Assembly: GCA_958496175.1 (NCBI GenBank)
Contig: OY292275.1
Coordinates: 31,535,001-31,599,000 of the forward strand
Origin: Sisyra terminalis
Lineage: Eukaryota > Arthropoda > Insecta > Neuroptera > Sisyridae
Length of the DNA stretch: 64,000 bases
Direction of reading: 5' to 3'
Part shown: piece by piece, positions 50,701 to 62,175 of the stretch
How positions within the stretch are numbered: position 1 is the first letter of the stretch
Layout of the letters: each line of letters starts with the position of its first letter
Translations under genes and position numbers: made by a program
The notes under the pieces: model-generated
What the model was told of the DNA's origin: nothing
The model's input: the letters and a program-made list of their open reading frames with translations, nothing else
Databases searched by the model: none

Positions 50701-51590
50701 GTTGATAACCTTAGCTCATTATTTTAACATAATAATTTGAAATCTCACAAGTCAAAATATCAACACTTACCAATCGTATACTCGTATTTCAAAATGCATT
50801 CATAAATTTATGTGTGTAAAATCAAATATATCTCGATACAGCTCGATGCATATTACATACAAATAAATGCAACTTGTATCAGCTGCCATACTACCCTTAC
50901 GCTGACCAAAAAACCGATCGAGTGGCTATATTAAAATCAGCTTTCTTATAATTCTTTTTTTCTCAACGTAGTAAACTCACGAAATAATAGGTTTGAGCTT
51001 TTATTGTTGATTAATTGAATCGTGAGAAAAGTATAGAAGAGGGCTGGGCAAACAATACTCGGCAGCATAATGATCAGCAATATTTTTTCTTATTTATGCT
51101 TGATCTACTTCAAGAAATGAATTTAATTAAAAGCAAAAAAAATTAAATTAAGGTTTTTCATGATAATATTAATTAATACATTGTATTAACTATTTTGTGT
51201 AATGTAAATATTTTATTGATATTTTTTGAGATATATTAGATTAATTTTTTGATGTAGATGCGTGACATTCAATTTTATCAACAAAGCTCTTGTAAAGTCA
51301 TCATTGCCATCGATCTTAATAATGGATATTTTTCTTATGGTTATAAATTCTAAAAATTAATTTCATTAGGATGAGCTTTTAATGTTATAATGGTTCAAAT
51401 GCAACAAAAACTTAATCCTTAGGATTTTTTTTTCTTTATAATAGAAAAAAACGTATAAGAGATTTTTGGGAGAGTAATTGATAGAAATGTAAGTACGTTC
51501 TATGGTGTGATAGATACGTATAATGTGTGTCTTGGCCAAATTGATATTTTTATTTAATAGGTACATACCTGCAAAGCTATAATTGGATAG
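47800..51590. other. no gene seen
   Basis: AT-rich sequence. A balanced patch at 49460-49545 has a minus-strand frame (MDEHEHGVGAASVKDPLSIV) that continues to 49311 with decreasing protein character. I cannot assign it, and no good splice site frames it. Confidence 0.35.
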
Positions 51591-51597
51591 TTTAATG

Positions 51598-51840
51598 ACT
51601 TTTTGCAGTTTTAAAACGTAAATGATCTCAAATTTTATGCCTTATTTTTTTCTGAATTACTTATAACAACGAGAAATTGTTCAAAACAATCGACAAATTA
51701 TTCAATTATGGCCTCTTTCCTAGCTTAATAGTTACTAAACCGAATTGTTTAGTGGACGATATATACAAGAACAAGTGACCAATTTTATTTGGTCCTTTTA
51801 AAGTAATGAAAATTCTCACAATACATCCTCTAGTCTATAA
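51598..51840 (+). repeat. dispersed repeat, copy Y
   Basis: Partner of 47430-47716; see the shared blocks there. Copy Y lacks the middle piece present in copy X and ends directly at the start of the two-level palindrome at 51842. Confidence 0.6.
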
Positions 51841-51841
51841 A

Positions 51842-52177
51842 ACGTCATCAGATCTTATGAACAGCCAAGCCTCTAAGTCCTAATTCTACAAACCCTACAT
51901 CTTGACCAAAAAGTATGGCTTGGCTGTTAAAAAGAGTTTTTATATGACTTATTTGTTTACGTTTTCTTAGATTTACATTATAGATTGTTATAATATTTAA
52001 CTCCAAGCGACAACATTAACGGTTCCCATGAAGTTATAGAACGAATTAAGTAGTAATCATGAATGTTGTACTATGCAAATCCTCTATGAAACAGTTCAGC
52101 CATACTTTTTAGTCAAAATGTAGGTTATGAAGAATTAGGACTTAGGGGCTTGACTCTTCATGGGATCTGATGGCGTT
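51842..52177. repeat. two-level inverted repeat (87-bp arms, 162-bp spacer)
   Basis: The left arm 51842-51928 is the inverted copy of 52091-52177 at roughly 80 percent identity by eye, with shared blocks CTAAGTCCTAATTCT and AAAAAGTATGGCT. The left arm is itself a hairpin: AACAGCCAAGCC (51860-51871) is the exact inverse of GGCTTGGCTGTT (51917-51928). The right arm keeps a weaker version of the same inner pairing (AACAGTTCAGCC with GGCTTGACTCTT). No coding capacity is seen. A foldback element or a hairpin RNA source are both possible. Confidence 0.75.
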
Positions 52178-52219
52178 TAAGCAGTAAAAGCGTTGAGGTT
52201 ATGGGTCTTGGCAACCTAT

Positions 52220-52815
52220 TGTAACGTGACGTCTCAAAACTGTATTGAGTTCGCGTTATTCGTTCTTTAATTTCTTTGGAAATAAATAATCACTTTCAAA
52301 CTTAACAATCACTTTATTATTAAAACACTTGTCCAAAACAATCACTCAAATGAGAATAATCACTTATAATCGAAATCACAATAATAATCGCTTTGTTGTA
52401 ACGGAAATTCAAAACTGAACTTCGATACAGAACTGTTCCTTTGCTCGAACTGAGCGCCTTATATACCCGCAACCCAACATTCTAGAATGTACTCCAATGT
52501 TCGCTAATGTTCTATCACTTACTAGACGTTTCTAGAATATTTTTATGTGTATTTGCATTGGTGGGAGAGAGAAAGAAGTCACTAAGTCAATTGCGTACCG
52601 GCATGGCACAAAGAGAAAGACAGACTTCGTCCTTTTCTGTTATACTATTTTACATTAAATATTTTTGGAGGGATTCCATTTTTTTGGCGCAATGTCTTAG
52701 TTTTCTTAATAATTTTTACTTTTCTATTGTTTATGTGCAAATTCTAGTCAACATACTATTGACTAATGAACTTCTTGTACTAATTTCTATTTTTTGGTAC
52801 TTCAGAATATACCTC
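52220..52815 (-). mobile_element. solo LTR, gypsy-like layout
   Basis: On the minus strand the order is: a U3-like segment, GCGGGTATATAAGGCGCTCA (TATA box at about 52456-52469), a start region GTTCGAGCAAAGGAACAG, AATAAAG at 52319-52313, and an end GAGACGTCACGTTACA at 52220. The plus-strand left end therefore starts TGTAACGTGACG, as LTRs begin and end in TG and CA. U3 contains the perfect 14-bp palindrome ACATTCTAGAATGT (52477-52490) and a second TTCTAGAA near 52528. The segment after the start site repeats AATCACT-like motifs. No internal domain follows on either side, so it is probably a solo LTR. The upstream end is not fixed because no matching target duplication was found. The 104-codon frame at 52507-52821 is not meaningful. 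Confidence 0.6.
52456..52469 (-). promoter_or_regulatory. TATA box of the minus-strand LTR
   Basis: GGGTATATAAGGCGC is a near-ideal TATA box, followed about 20 bases on by GCTCAGTTCGAG, which includes a TCAGTT initiator-like sequence. It would direct transcription to the left. Confidence 0.6.
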
Positions 52816-52829
52816 CTATAGGTTATGAT

Positions 52830-54225
52830 GAGTCAGTTGACAAAATCGATGTTTTCAGGTAAAATAAAAATGATAAAACTTAGACAAATGAAACTTAAAA
52901 TATTCAATGAACTTGGACATCACCTTATCATGAAAATTTGAGCTTTGTAGTATTTTTCCAGTCGTAGCTGTGATGTCAGAAAATTGGATGAAATAATTTA
53001 AAAAAAGAGTATTAGAGATTTCAGATATTTAAAATGATCAATGTCAAATAGTGCCAATATTTCATCATACCCTTCTCAGAAAAAAATACGAGTACTTATA
53101 TCACCTTTGAATTCTGTTTTGAATCTAGATTGTGAAATAATTGATTTGTTCTAAAAAAATATTGTAGTATTTTTTAAACAAGGTCTTATATGTTTAAAAA
53201 AAAAGGAAAATAGAATGAATAAATAGTTCTTAATAACTTTAAATAATTTTAATATTTAACTAACACGTACAAAAATATATAATTTAAAGAATATTAAAAT
53301 CAATTTTCTATGAATTATATTACATACATTGATACCTTTATTACTTTACAGTGGTTTTGTATTCAGTTAATTAAAAATCAATGAGTGCAAAATATAAAAC
53401 CAAATAAAAGTAAGTGTTTATGGAAAAATGATTATTTATTGATATGTATTAGTTCTCACTTCATTAGTGATTAATATTTTGGATATGGTGCAATCAGTCA
53501 AACGCCCACCGTAATAGCTCTTATTAATCAGAGCTTGTCAACAGATATTTTTTTTGTTGATTTCTAAAGCAATTAATTTTCTTTATTGTCAGTGAAAATA
53601 TAATAACTTACTCGAAATGGATTGCAGCCAGAGGACTAATAAATGAATAACGGTTGGACCGTGCATACAAATATTTACCAAGGTTGTCGTTCAAATTGCT
53701 CTAGGTGCAGTCGTAATCTATGAGCCTACATTTGCCACACTTGACTCGATCTGTATAATATTATTAAAGCTGTCTCAACTCTGCCCATTTTGCATATTTT
53801 GTAAGCTACATTCATAAGTTTTGGACCCAATTAACATTGGTTTTGTTTTTTTAAAATTACGCAATGCACTTTCCTACAATACTCACCATACTTACGTACC
53901 TACTGTGTATAATGAAAGCTTTATATGATGAGCAATATTTTGTTCTGAAAATAAACGGGCCTTTTACAATAAATAAAATTGATTATTGTCTCCCTTATGA
54001 GATAATAATTTGTGAAAAAGTAAATTAAGAAAAGCAGACACATAGTAATATTATTGACAGTCGAATGTTTACAATATATATGACAGCACAATTATGTTTA
54101 CTTTTTATATATTAGTACTACAGGTATGTAGGTGTAAGAAAAAATTATAATAGCCATAATTTTCGGTTGCCAAAATTCGACGAAATTTCTTTGACTATTT
54201 TTGGAATAAGTAGAAACGTATGTAT
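52830..54225. other. no gene seen
   Basis: AT-rich sequence without recognisable features. Confidence 0.4.
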
Positions 54226-54233
54226 ATAATATA

Positions 54234-55140
54234 GGGGAGACGGTACAAAAGTAACGGCGGGTCGAAAGTAACAAATGCTTTCTAGGCTTATCCAATGGGC
54301 GAATTCTGCTTTGCTGCCATCAGGTGATAGCCTAGAGCACCCCCCCCCCCAATCGTATTAAGTCGACCCATGCGCAGTGCGTTGTTAAGTTATATAATAG
54401 GACGTAATGTGTTTTAACTAGACAAAAGTAAGTTTTTCGACGTTTTCTTATTCATTGTTTACATAGTCGTAAAATTATCATAGCAATCCGAATTTTTTGC
54501 AACTATTCTTGATTAGATAAATTGTACATTGTTTAAATTCATTTTTGTCTAGCACGTTCCATTTTAAAGTTATGTTACACGTTTTATTAAAAATGAAAAT
54601 GGGTACAAAAGTAACATAGCCCCCTAGGGTACAAAAGCAATATGTTACTTTTGTCCTTGTAATGATTTTATTACCAAGATCATATTTTTATGGATATCTA
54701 CTTTAATTGAATGGTTTTCGATACATTTCCGTGTCGGTAACTCTTCATGCAGTAGTTCTTATGCATTGTCGCGTCATTCTATTGATTAATTTCCTTAAAA
54801 TATATATTTTTTGAGTATTTAAAATGCTAAATTTGGTTTATGTCATTAATATAAAGTCTTTAAATATGTAATTTGTTGATTTAACTTGAACTATATTTTT
54901 ATTAGCAACCCTTAGCAGTCTTGTTACTTTCGACCCGCCTACGTACCAACTACCAACTGACATTTTTTTTAACTCTGTGTTATTCATATAAAACACACCA
55001 TAATTTAATAAATCAAGTTACTATTGTGAGGAAAAAAAAGTAAAATTTTATGTGGTTATATTCATTTAATGGCAAATAATAACCTCCAGCCAGAAATCAA
55101 GGTAAAAGTACAAATTGTTACTTTTGTACCCGGTCTCTTC
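54234..55140. mobile_element. MITE-like element built around GTACAAAAGTAAC
   Basis: Left end GGGGAGACGGTACAAAAGTA and right end (complement) GAAGAGACCGGGTACAAAAG form imperfect inverted termini. Inside, GGCGGGTCGAAAGTAACAA at about 54256 is repeated inverted at 54920-54940. GGTACAAAAGTAAC recurs at 54602, with inverted copies near 54643 and 55117. The element is about 907 bases long and flanked by TAT/TA on both sides. It has no coding frame. An eleven-base C run lies at 54340-54350. The superfamily is not recognised. Confidence 0.65.
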
Positions 55141-55144
55141 TATC

Positions 55145-55830
55145 TCATAAATTTCAAATGCGATAAAACGTAGAAAGCTGTAATTTTATTTTTGACTTAA
55201 TCTAAAGTCTATGCATGGAGTTGTACATCTTGCATTTTGGTTAAAATCGACAAAGGCAAAATCCAGTTTTACTAAATGACAGTTTTGTTAAACAGTTTTT
55301 GAAGTTATACTTCCTTAGCGGCGTTATGAAAAAATAATCAGACTGAATTTTTAATAAAATGTCACGCCGTTGCTACAGTAGAAATTTCCTCGCGAACGCT
55401 TAGCCAGATACTTCAAGTGGGTGAAAGCTGACTGGTTTCTGAAAGCGATTTGCATAGTATTAAAACGACTAAAACCACTAAAACACTTTATTGAGTTTTT
55501 TTAGTTTATTCCGAACCAGGTACGAAGTTTAAAAATTACAGGCATTACAGCAGGCTAAAAGTCATTGTCATTTGTGTTTTTTATTTGGAACATAGTCATC
55601 GCCGAGTTAAGTATTTTCAATTTTTACAGTCTTAACAATATTTCTATTAATACACAACTAGTAATTTCCCGTGAAATATTCATTGCCAAATACAGACACA
55701 ACTGACAAATTGTATACAAAATACAAATTACATTAATATTTTATATAGAACTGTTTTATTTACAAAATAAGTCAATAGGAAAGTTTGATTTAAAATAGTA
55801 AACACTGTAACATTGTTTTCAATATGGTAA
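55145..55830. other. no gene seen
   Basis: Mostly AT-rich. A slightly richer patch at 55370-55450 gives no convincing frame or repeat partner. Confidence 0.35.
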
Positions 55831-55834
55831 CAAG

Positions 55835-56545
55835 GTGACGTCACATCAAAGTAAACGACAAACGATTAAAACCACATTAATGTAGTTATTAGAATTTATT
55901 ACACTAATAATGGTTTACAAGTGGTACGTAGTATCATAATGTACAAGTACATCGCCAAAAGCTTTAAACAAACAATTTACAAATAACCAAATAACCGAAA
56001 AAAGTAGTTATGTTTAGCTCGTCGAAACTCTAACTGATATCAGATAATTCAAATGTGTGTGTGAGATCATTTTGAGGTGTCTAATGATACCTAAGTATTT
56101 TTTGTAATATATTACAGTAATTTAACCATTAAATTTTTCCCAAATCTGATCTTTGCTGATAAATTAATTTATTAAAACAAGCTAAAACGATAGTGCCAAA
56201 TGAGTTGTCTCTATGAAGTTACTGTAAACAAATATGATACGTACTTATACACTGTTGTCTTTACATTATTAATTTTGCTGCTTTAAAATTGAGTTCATTT
56301 TTGAAAAATTGTAAAATCATTTGTACATCTACTGTCACCATGTACAAATTTTTCTCTATTTTGATACATAGAACTTCATAAATACCCTTTTGTTTTGAAA
56401 ATGGTAAGATAGAGAAGAAACATTCATAATAATTAATACTTAAACTAATCGATTAAAAATAAAAGCAGAAGATTCTATGTTTACTTATATATGACGTCAC
56501 CAAAGTTGCAACCAATCACGAAGCATTTTTAAACCAAAGTTCAAA
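55835..56545 (-). repeat. TGACGTCA-marked repeat family, copy A
   Basis: On the minus strand from about 56545 the segment reads GATTGGTTGCAACTTTGGTG, then GTGACGTCAT, ATAAGTAAACATAGAATC, TAGTTTAAGTATTAA, GAAGTTCTATGTATCAAA and later ACTTAGGTATCATT, TTTGAATTATCTGATATC and GAGCTAAACATAACTAC. The same blocks appear in order at 60925-61260 on the plus strand. At the low-coordinate side lies a second, opposite palindrome GTGACGTCAC (55835-55844) followed by ATCAAAGTAAAC, which resembles the first. Copy A may therefore be an element with inverted, palindromic subterminal sequences. No reading frame is evident. Confidence 0.6.
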
Positions 56546-56549
56546 CCTC

Positions 56550-58305
56550 AAAAAGTATTTTTTTTAAAAAAAGATTTTATTTAAAATTAATAAAATATGT
56601 TTTACCATTCGTAAAATATTTTCAATATATTTTAAATGCTTTCTCTCATTTATCAAGTTTATTATTTATATTCATAAAAACTATATTTAAATACCATTTA
56701 AATAATGTACTTAAATAAATTTCAATATAATTAAAGTTCTTCATGATAATTTAATTGCCTGTATGATTATTTTATTTTCGTACAAGATTTTCATACTTAA
56801 GTTTTCATATTTCATAGAATATGAAAATATTCAGTTTTTTAAAACTTGGAAGCATAATATAGTAAAAATATTCGCAAGTTTTATTGAAGAAAAATCGGGT
56901 CGTTAATTTTTTTTTTTACCATAAACGAACATTACATTCTCTCATTATTATATCTTGCAGGCTAATTTGCTAGTCACATGCTAATAAAATAGTTGTATTG
57001 CAATATAAATTTAAGTAAATTGACTTAGAACAACAAAATATTGTCATCCCATGGGGTGTGAATAACATATGATCTTTTTAAAAACAGCCTTAGGAAGTGG
57101 TTAAATTTACCAGGAATACTATTTAATGTTATCGTCACTTCAGTGTATACATACATAATGTTCCAAGTATTTTCTTTTATCAATGATTGTTTGTGCTAAA
57201 ATAAAAAGAATTTCATGGATATATTTTCATTGTTATTTTTATTTAGATAATATGGGATACAGATCAATGAAAAATGAACGGTAATATTCGTTTATTGTAG
57301 GTGTGGGTGTTGAAGAAAAAAACAAATTATTTTTATGCGAAAGTACTGGCTTGAAGATTATGTCTTCAAAGAGCTATTATTATATTTACAACTTGGATAC
57401 ACGCAATGTTGTTTCAACTAAAATGCAACATTGTCTAAAACATCATACGTTTTCAACAAGAATGCTAAATGGTTTTATATTATTTGTAGCCTTTAAGTCT
57501 TATGGTATTTATTGACTTTGATATTCTAAGTTTAATTGTAAATATTTTACAATCTGAAAATAGTGAAGGCAATATTTGTTTAACTGTTAGGTGTAGCATC
57601 ATTTAGCTCTAACTTTAAATGACCACAATTCTTCTTTAATTGCATGAAAACTTTACAATGTTATGATAGTCTATAAATACATGTGGTTTCCAAAATTAAA
57701 TAATGTTGACCAAAAAACAAACCAGTACAATTGCATAAAATTACAAAGTTGATGGATATAAAGTATTTTTTTTAATGAATTGGTACATTCCCAAATTTAT
57801 AGAAGTAATTCTATATTTAGAGCTTAAGTTATAAATATCTTAAAATCGAAAATCAATCTCGTTGAAATTAGGTACACATATATACTTTCTATATTTACCA
57901 ATTGATAAGTCACATATACACTAATGCTGACTAATGTGATATCTAATATTATTAATCAAAACATTGATATACCGCATAATACACGTAAATAAACAAAAAT
58001 TGTTATAGTCTCCATGGAATCCATACATTGTCCAAACCATGAAGAAAAATATTAACTTTCGGTCAAAAAATTCTGTACATTCATCTAAAGTTGGATAAAA
58101 TCAATTAGTTTTGAAAAAAAAAACTAATAAATGTATTGTACGTATACCCCAACAATATAGTGCCTTCATGTTATCATAATCTGAGAAGCTAAAAGTACTA
58201 AACCACAACAATCGATTTTTTTTTCTCTTTTATATTAGAAAAAAAAGTTTTTTTCTATTAGTATTTCTACTAAGGCATATCATTGTTAATTTACATTTTT
58301 ATTAG
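56550..58305. other. no gene seen
   Basis: AT-rich sequence. The 70-codon frame at 57303-57515 has no recognisable motif. Confidence 0.4.
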
Positions 58306-58309
58306 TAAT

Positions 58310-58468
58310 TTACTATTGTTTTTTTAACTACTTAGGTCTTTAGCAACTCAAGCGTTTAAGAAAATTCGTAAACTGAGAAATACTGAAAATGTACCCGTTA
58401 CGAGATTTAAACCAAACACCTACTGATTTTGGAGCGACCACCTTCACCACTCGGCCATCAATAGGCTC
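58310..58468 (-). mobile_element. tRNA-derived SINE, copy 3
   Basis: The minus strand reads AGCCTATTGATGGCCGAGTG, box B-like GGTTTAAATC (the C of TTCGA is lost), then AAATCTCGTAACGGGTAC and GAGTTGCTAAAGACCTAAGT. It is the most diverged of the three copies; the GACGGTAAATAACAATT tail has eroded to AATAGTAAATTACTAAT. Confidence 0.72.
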
Positions 58469-58689
58469 TTTTGTTAATTTCTTTTCAATGCTTTTTAATA
58501 CGCTAAGCCTCACTCAAGACTTGTAAGAATACAACTATAACTCTCGTTTTTTCCAAGCTATGATTTTTTATTTCTAGTTTATTTTCCTTCTAAAAGGACA
58601 ATATAAAAGTTCTACAGATGTATCTGGACAGACAATTGACTTGACCAAAATACATAGAAGAGAAAAGAAAGCAAATGAACTAAAAACAC

Positions 58690-59345
58690 GACAGATTACA
58701 TTGGCTTCTTGGTCATAGGTCGCAATTTGCAATCAAAAATAAAATAATACTTTGCAAGTCCATCCAAAAAGCCTTTATGGAGTTGAACTTTGGTGTGGAA
58801 TTAAAATTAAAATCTAGCGTTATCTAGTTCCATCAGTTTAGGCTTTCGATAGAGGGCGGGAAAATGAAGCTTGGGTACCCAAACGAAAAGTGGGGTAGTG
58901 GGCCCAGCACGAGCACTCAAGCAGGTACAGATTTATTCAGATTAAATTGTTGTGAATCAATTGTTATAAAGTTATTAACTGTTTATAGTTAAAGGCAGTA
59001 AAGACAATATATAAAGTGTAAACTAGCAATAAATGATTGTTAATAACATTTATAAGAAAATATAAAGAACAATGGTGTTGTTATGATGCTACATTGAGGG
59101 TTACCACATCAAATTCCATTATAGATATTATACAAAGATTCCAGTTCACTAACAATATACGACCTCTCAAAGGTTTCAATAAGGAGTATGTAAAAGAAGT
59201 GATCAGTAGACGAGCACAAAACTGTAAGGAAAGACTTAATAACCATCTAAATTAACCTGTACTGAACTTGATGGCCAATAGCACCTCCACCATGTGTCTA
59301 AAAGAATTTCACGTACTGGAATTAGTTAATAGGTCACAATTAACC
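58690..59345 (+). pseudogene. Jockey-type LINE reverse transcriptase end, interrupted
   Basis: The plus strand reads LHWLLGHRSQFAIKNKIILC and KSI, then after a frameshift YGVELWCGIK (to about 58803). A foreign block of about 280 bases follows, and homology resumes at about 59085 with TTSNSIIDIIQRFQ and NKEYVKEVISRRAQNCKERL to a stop at 59255. One base over, VLNLMANSTSTMCLKEFHVL continues to about 59325. W-LL-R-S, YG-ELWG, SNI-IIQRFQ and the final KRFHVL-type block are in the order seen at the end of Jockey-type proteins. The catalytic palm is absent. This copy differs from the LINE at 40977-42343 and represents another lineage. Confidence 0.65.
58805..59085. other. insertion within the LINE fragment
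   Basis: This block separates the YGVELW part from the SNSIIDIIQRFQ part of the reverse transcriptase. It starts GC-richer (GATAGAGGGCGGGAAAATGA, then GGGCCCAGCACGAGCACTC) and becomes AT-rich. No inverted termini or target duplication are evident. It may be a small element or a rearrangement. Confidence 0.45.
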
Positions 59346-59349
59346 ATAA

Positions 59350-60920
59350 TTGTTGAGTTGTGTCAATGGATATAACCATGCACAAGGAAACAAGGTGAAG
59401 CATTGCCAAGAGGCAGATTGTGCCAATAAAATTTAAAAAAATATTCACAATACTAAATAATCATTTGGATTTTTGGTTAAAAAAAATATAAGTGATTCGT
59501 ACCTAGAACGGTTCTCAAACATTATATAATTTCATTCGCCGCTTTAGGATCGCCTCTTTTTTTGTTGCTTTGAACTTCTAGAGAATTCTAATTTTTTATT
59601 ACCAAGAATTGATTGAATTCAATTTTTTACCAAGAAAAGTTATACTATGAAAAATTATTGGTTTGTTTAATACCTGTCTTTTATAACAAATTAAAGTAGG
59701 AGATAATTGACCTGAGATTTGTTTAGGCTCATCAAATTTCAATGTAACAAATTACACTTTAGTATATTTACAATTTCAATGTTCCTATTGACTATTAACA
59801 GTTTTGTGAAAAGTTTAATGACAGATAAATGAGTGTTCTCATTAGCTTAAAAGATTGCCAAGCAGAACATTTTTTTTGAATCTCTGAAATTTAGTATTAT
59901 TAATTTCACTAGTAATCAACTTTTAAATGTAAGACCATTAATATTGCAAAAATGATTTTATTCTTCACGGCAAAATTTTAAATTGTAGATATATAATGTA
60001 GAAGTATAAATGTAATAACATAGCATTTAGATAAATTGGTTCATAGGTTTAAATGGACGCGGAGGCAGCAGAGTTTTTGCATCTATGTGCTGTATGATCT
60101 TTTTAATATATAGTCAAGAGTTTTGTAAACACTATTAATATATAGGTAGATTTTAATGTGGACATATTAAATTCATTATTGTAATGTTAACTGTCATCAT
60201 ATATAACGAATGCGTATTCAGTATTTATGTGCATGATTTTGCATTTGCATATTCGCTATAACAGATGTTATCTGGAGTGTACACACCCTGCTGAGTGTAC
60301 ATTCGCACATTACAGCTTCGATCAAAAATGTATCAAATACAAGACTTCTTGTCGTCACCTCGAGCTTTGTTAGAAAACGATTTCTTTCATAATACGACTC
60401 ATCTTATTTTTAAAAAGCAATGATGCAAATTTCCTTCTGTCGGAATATGAAATTGTTGTTATCATTACTATGCAAACTTGTTAACGGTAAATTTTAGTCA
60501 TATCTAATAGAAAAATGTTGAAACAGTTTCCGTATTTCACAATCTAATTATGTTCAAATTGCCGACCAGGGCAATAATAAGCTTGTTTAAATACATGATA
60601 AAATTGTAAACATTTTTCCAAAATCATCTTAACTATTTTGAGAATTAAAATTAAGAATAAATACATCGTTTTCTTCAAAGAATTTTTTTTTTTTTCAAAA
60701 AACAGTCTTAAGGTAATTAAAGTTTTTTAAGGTAGTTTGAGCGTCATGGCATACTTTCAGATAATAGGCATTTTGACTGTATTTAAAATATGGTACGAAT
60801 TGTTACCATCCTAATAAAATGTGTCATAAAAACATGCTTTATTATTTTTTATGAAAAAATAAGCTTTTTGTAAAAAATTCGTGAATATAACCTCAATTTT
60901 TTGACAATTGCTTCCATCTT
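59350..60920. other. no gene seen
   Basis: AT-rich sequence. A short region at 60265-60365 contains GTGTACAC and GAGTGTACATTC but no convincing frame. Confidence 0.4.
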
Positions 60921-60924
60921 TAGG

Positions 60925-61260
60925 AACACTTTATGATTAGTAATAATTCTTGTGACGTCACTCATAAGTAAATAAAATTTCTTCTCCGTTTCTTATTCTT
61001 AATCAACTGGTTTAAGTATTAGCTACCAATTATATTGTTCCTTTACCTTATGAACTTCAAAATAAGATAGTTTTGTATGAAGTTCTGAGTATCAAATTGA
61101 AGACAAAACTAGTGCAAGCTGACAAATTTTATTGTAATAGATTACAAATAATTCTTAGGTACATTAAAATGATCAGTACACATACATGTATTTGAATTAT
61201 CTGATTCCTATGCTATGTTTACCATTTTACCGAGCTAAACTTACCACTTTTATTGGTTTT
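60925..61260 (+). repeat. TGACGTCA-marked repeat family, copy B
   Basis: Contains GTGACGTCAC at 60952-60961 followed by TCATAAGTAAATAAAATTTC, GGTTTAAGTATTAGCTACC, GAAGTTCTGAGTATCAAA, TTCTTAGGTACATTAAAATG, TTTGAATTATCTGATTCC and GAGCTAAACTTACCAC. All of these match copy A (55835-56545) in the opposite orientation. Homology is lost by about 61265. Confidence 0.6.
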
Positions 61261-61269
61261 TAAAATTCA

Positions 61270-62170
61270 GTGGAACAGCGATAAAAATGTTGATTAAACC
61301 CGTCCTAATAAATTTGAAAATTACAACCGTAGACTAAATAATATAATAATATACATGCTACTTAAATAACTAGTGCCAAAGGTAATGGATCTTCTGTAAT
61401 TATAATGGATATTATGGATTTAGATTCAACTTTGATCGTATGGAGAAACGATGGATTAATATTTTAGGTTTTTTACCTTCAAATTGTAGAAAATTTAAAA
61501 AAAAATACATGTGCGCAGTTCACACACGGTAGAAGTGAAACCTTCAAAAAAGATGAACTTCAAGATATTGAGACGAATGTAAGATTTTATGAGTAGGATA
61601 ATTGTAGGGTTTATTTTACGATTTATTAACATATTATATTACATAAATTTATCCTGAATCCAAATTTGCATTTTCGATAAATGATGCGAGAGCTTATGAT
61701 AATGGAGGTATGAAATAAATCCAGTGGTGGTAAAGATGCAGGTATCGTTTAATATTTGAAACTATTGTATTTGGACATCGTTGGAATTACATTTTTCTCG
61801 ATTGCTTGAAAATACGTGCAGCACAGTAAAATATTACCATTTGCATTAGAATTTTTAATTATTATCTTTAAAAGATCTTCATGTCCTGGACGTTGTGGTT
61901 TTAAATTTCGTTGGAATCACAATCATTCACAAAAGGAGCACATATTATGACCGAACATATTGTTAAAAAAATTTTAACGAAATTCTTCATGAAGACCTTT
62001 ATTTCGACGAAATTGTGAGTACCTAAGGAATCGATTGTACATTCATTTGAGTAGCACCTCAAAAACAGTTCGTAATATTATGTGATATCAGAATTAATTT
62101 TAAATTAGCTTTTATTTTATTGAAATTTCATGATTAAGGACGAAATATGCGATTAGAAAATATTGAAGTA
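61270..62170. other. no gene seen
   Basis: Mostly AT-rich. The part at 61860-62060 lies where the next exon of the minus-strand candidate at 62176-62305 would be expected, but I found no open frame with a good acceptor. Confidence 0.3.
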
Positions 62171-62175
62171 CTTAC

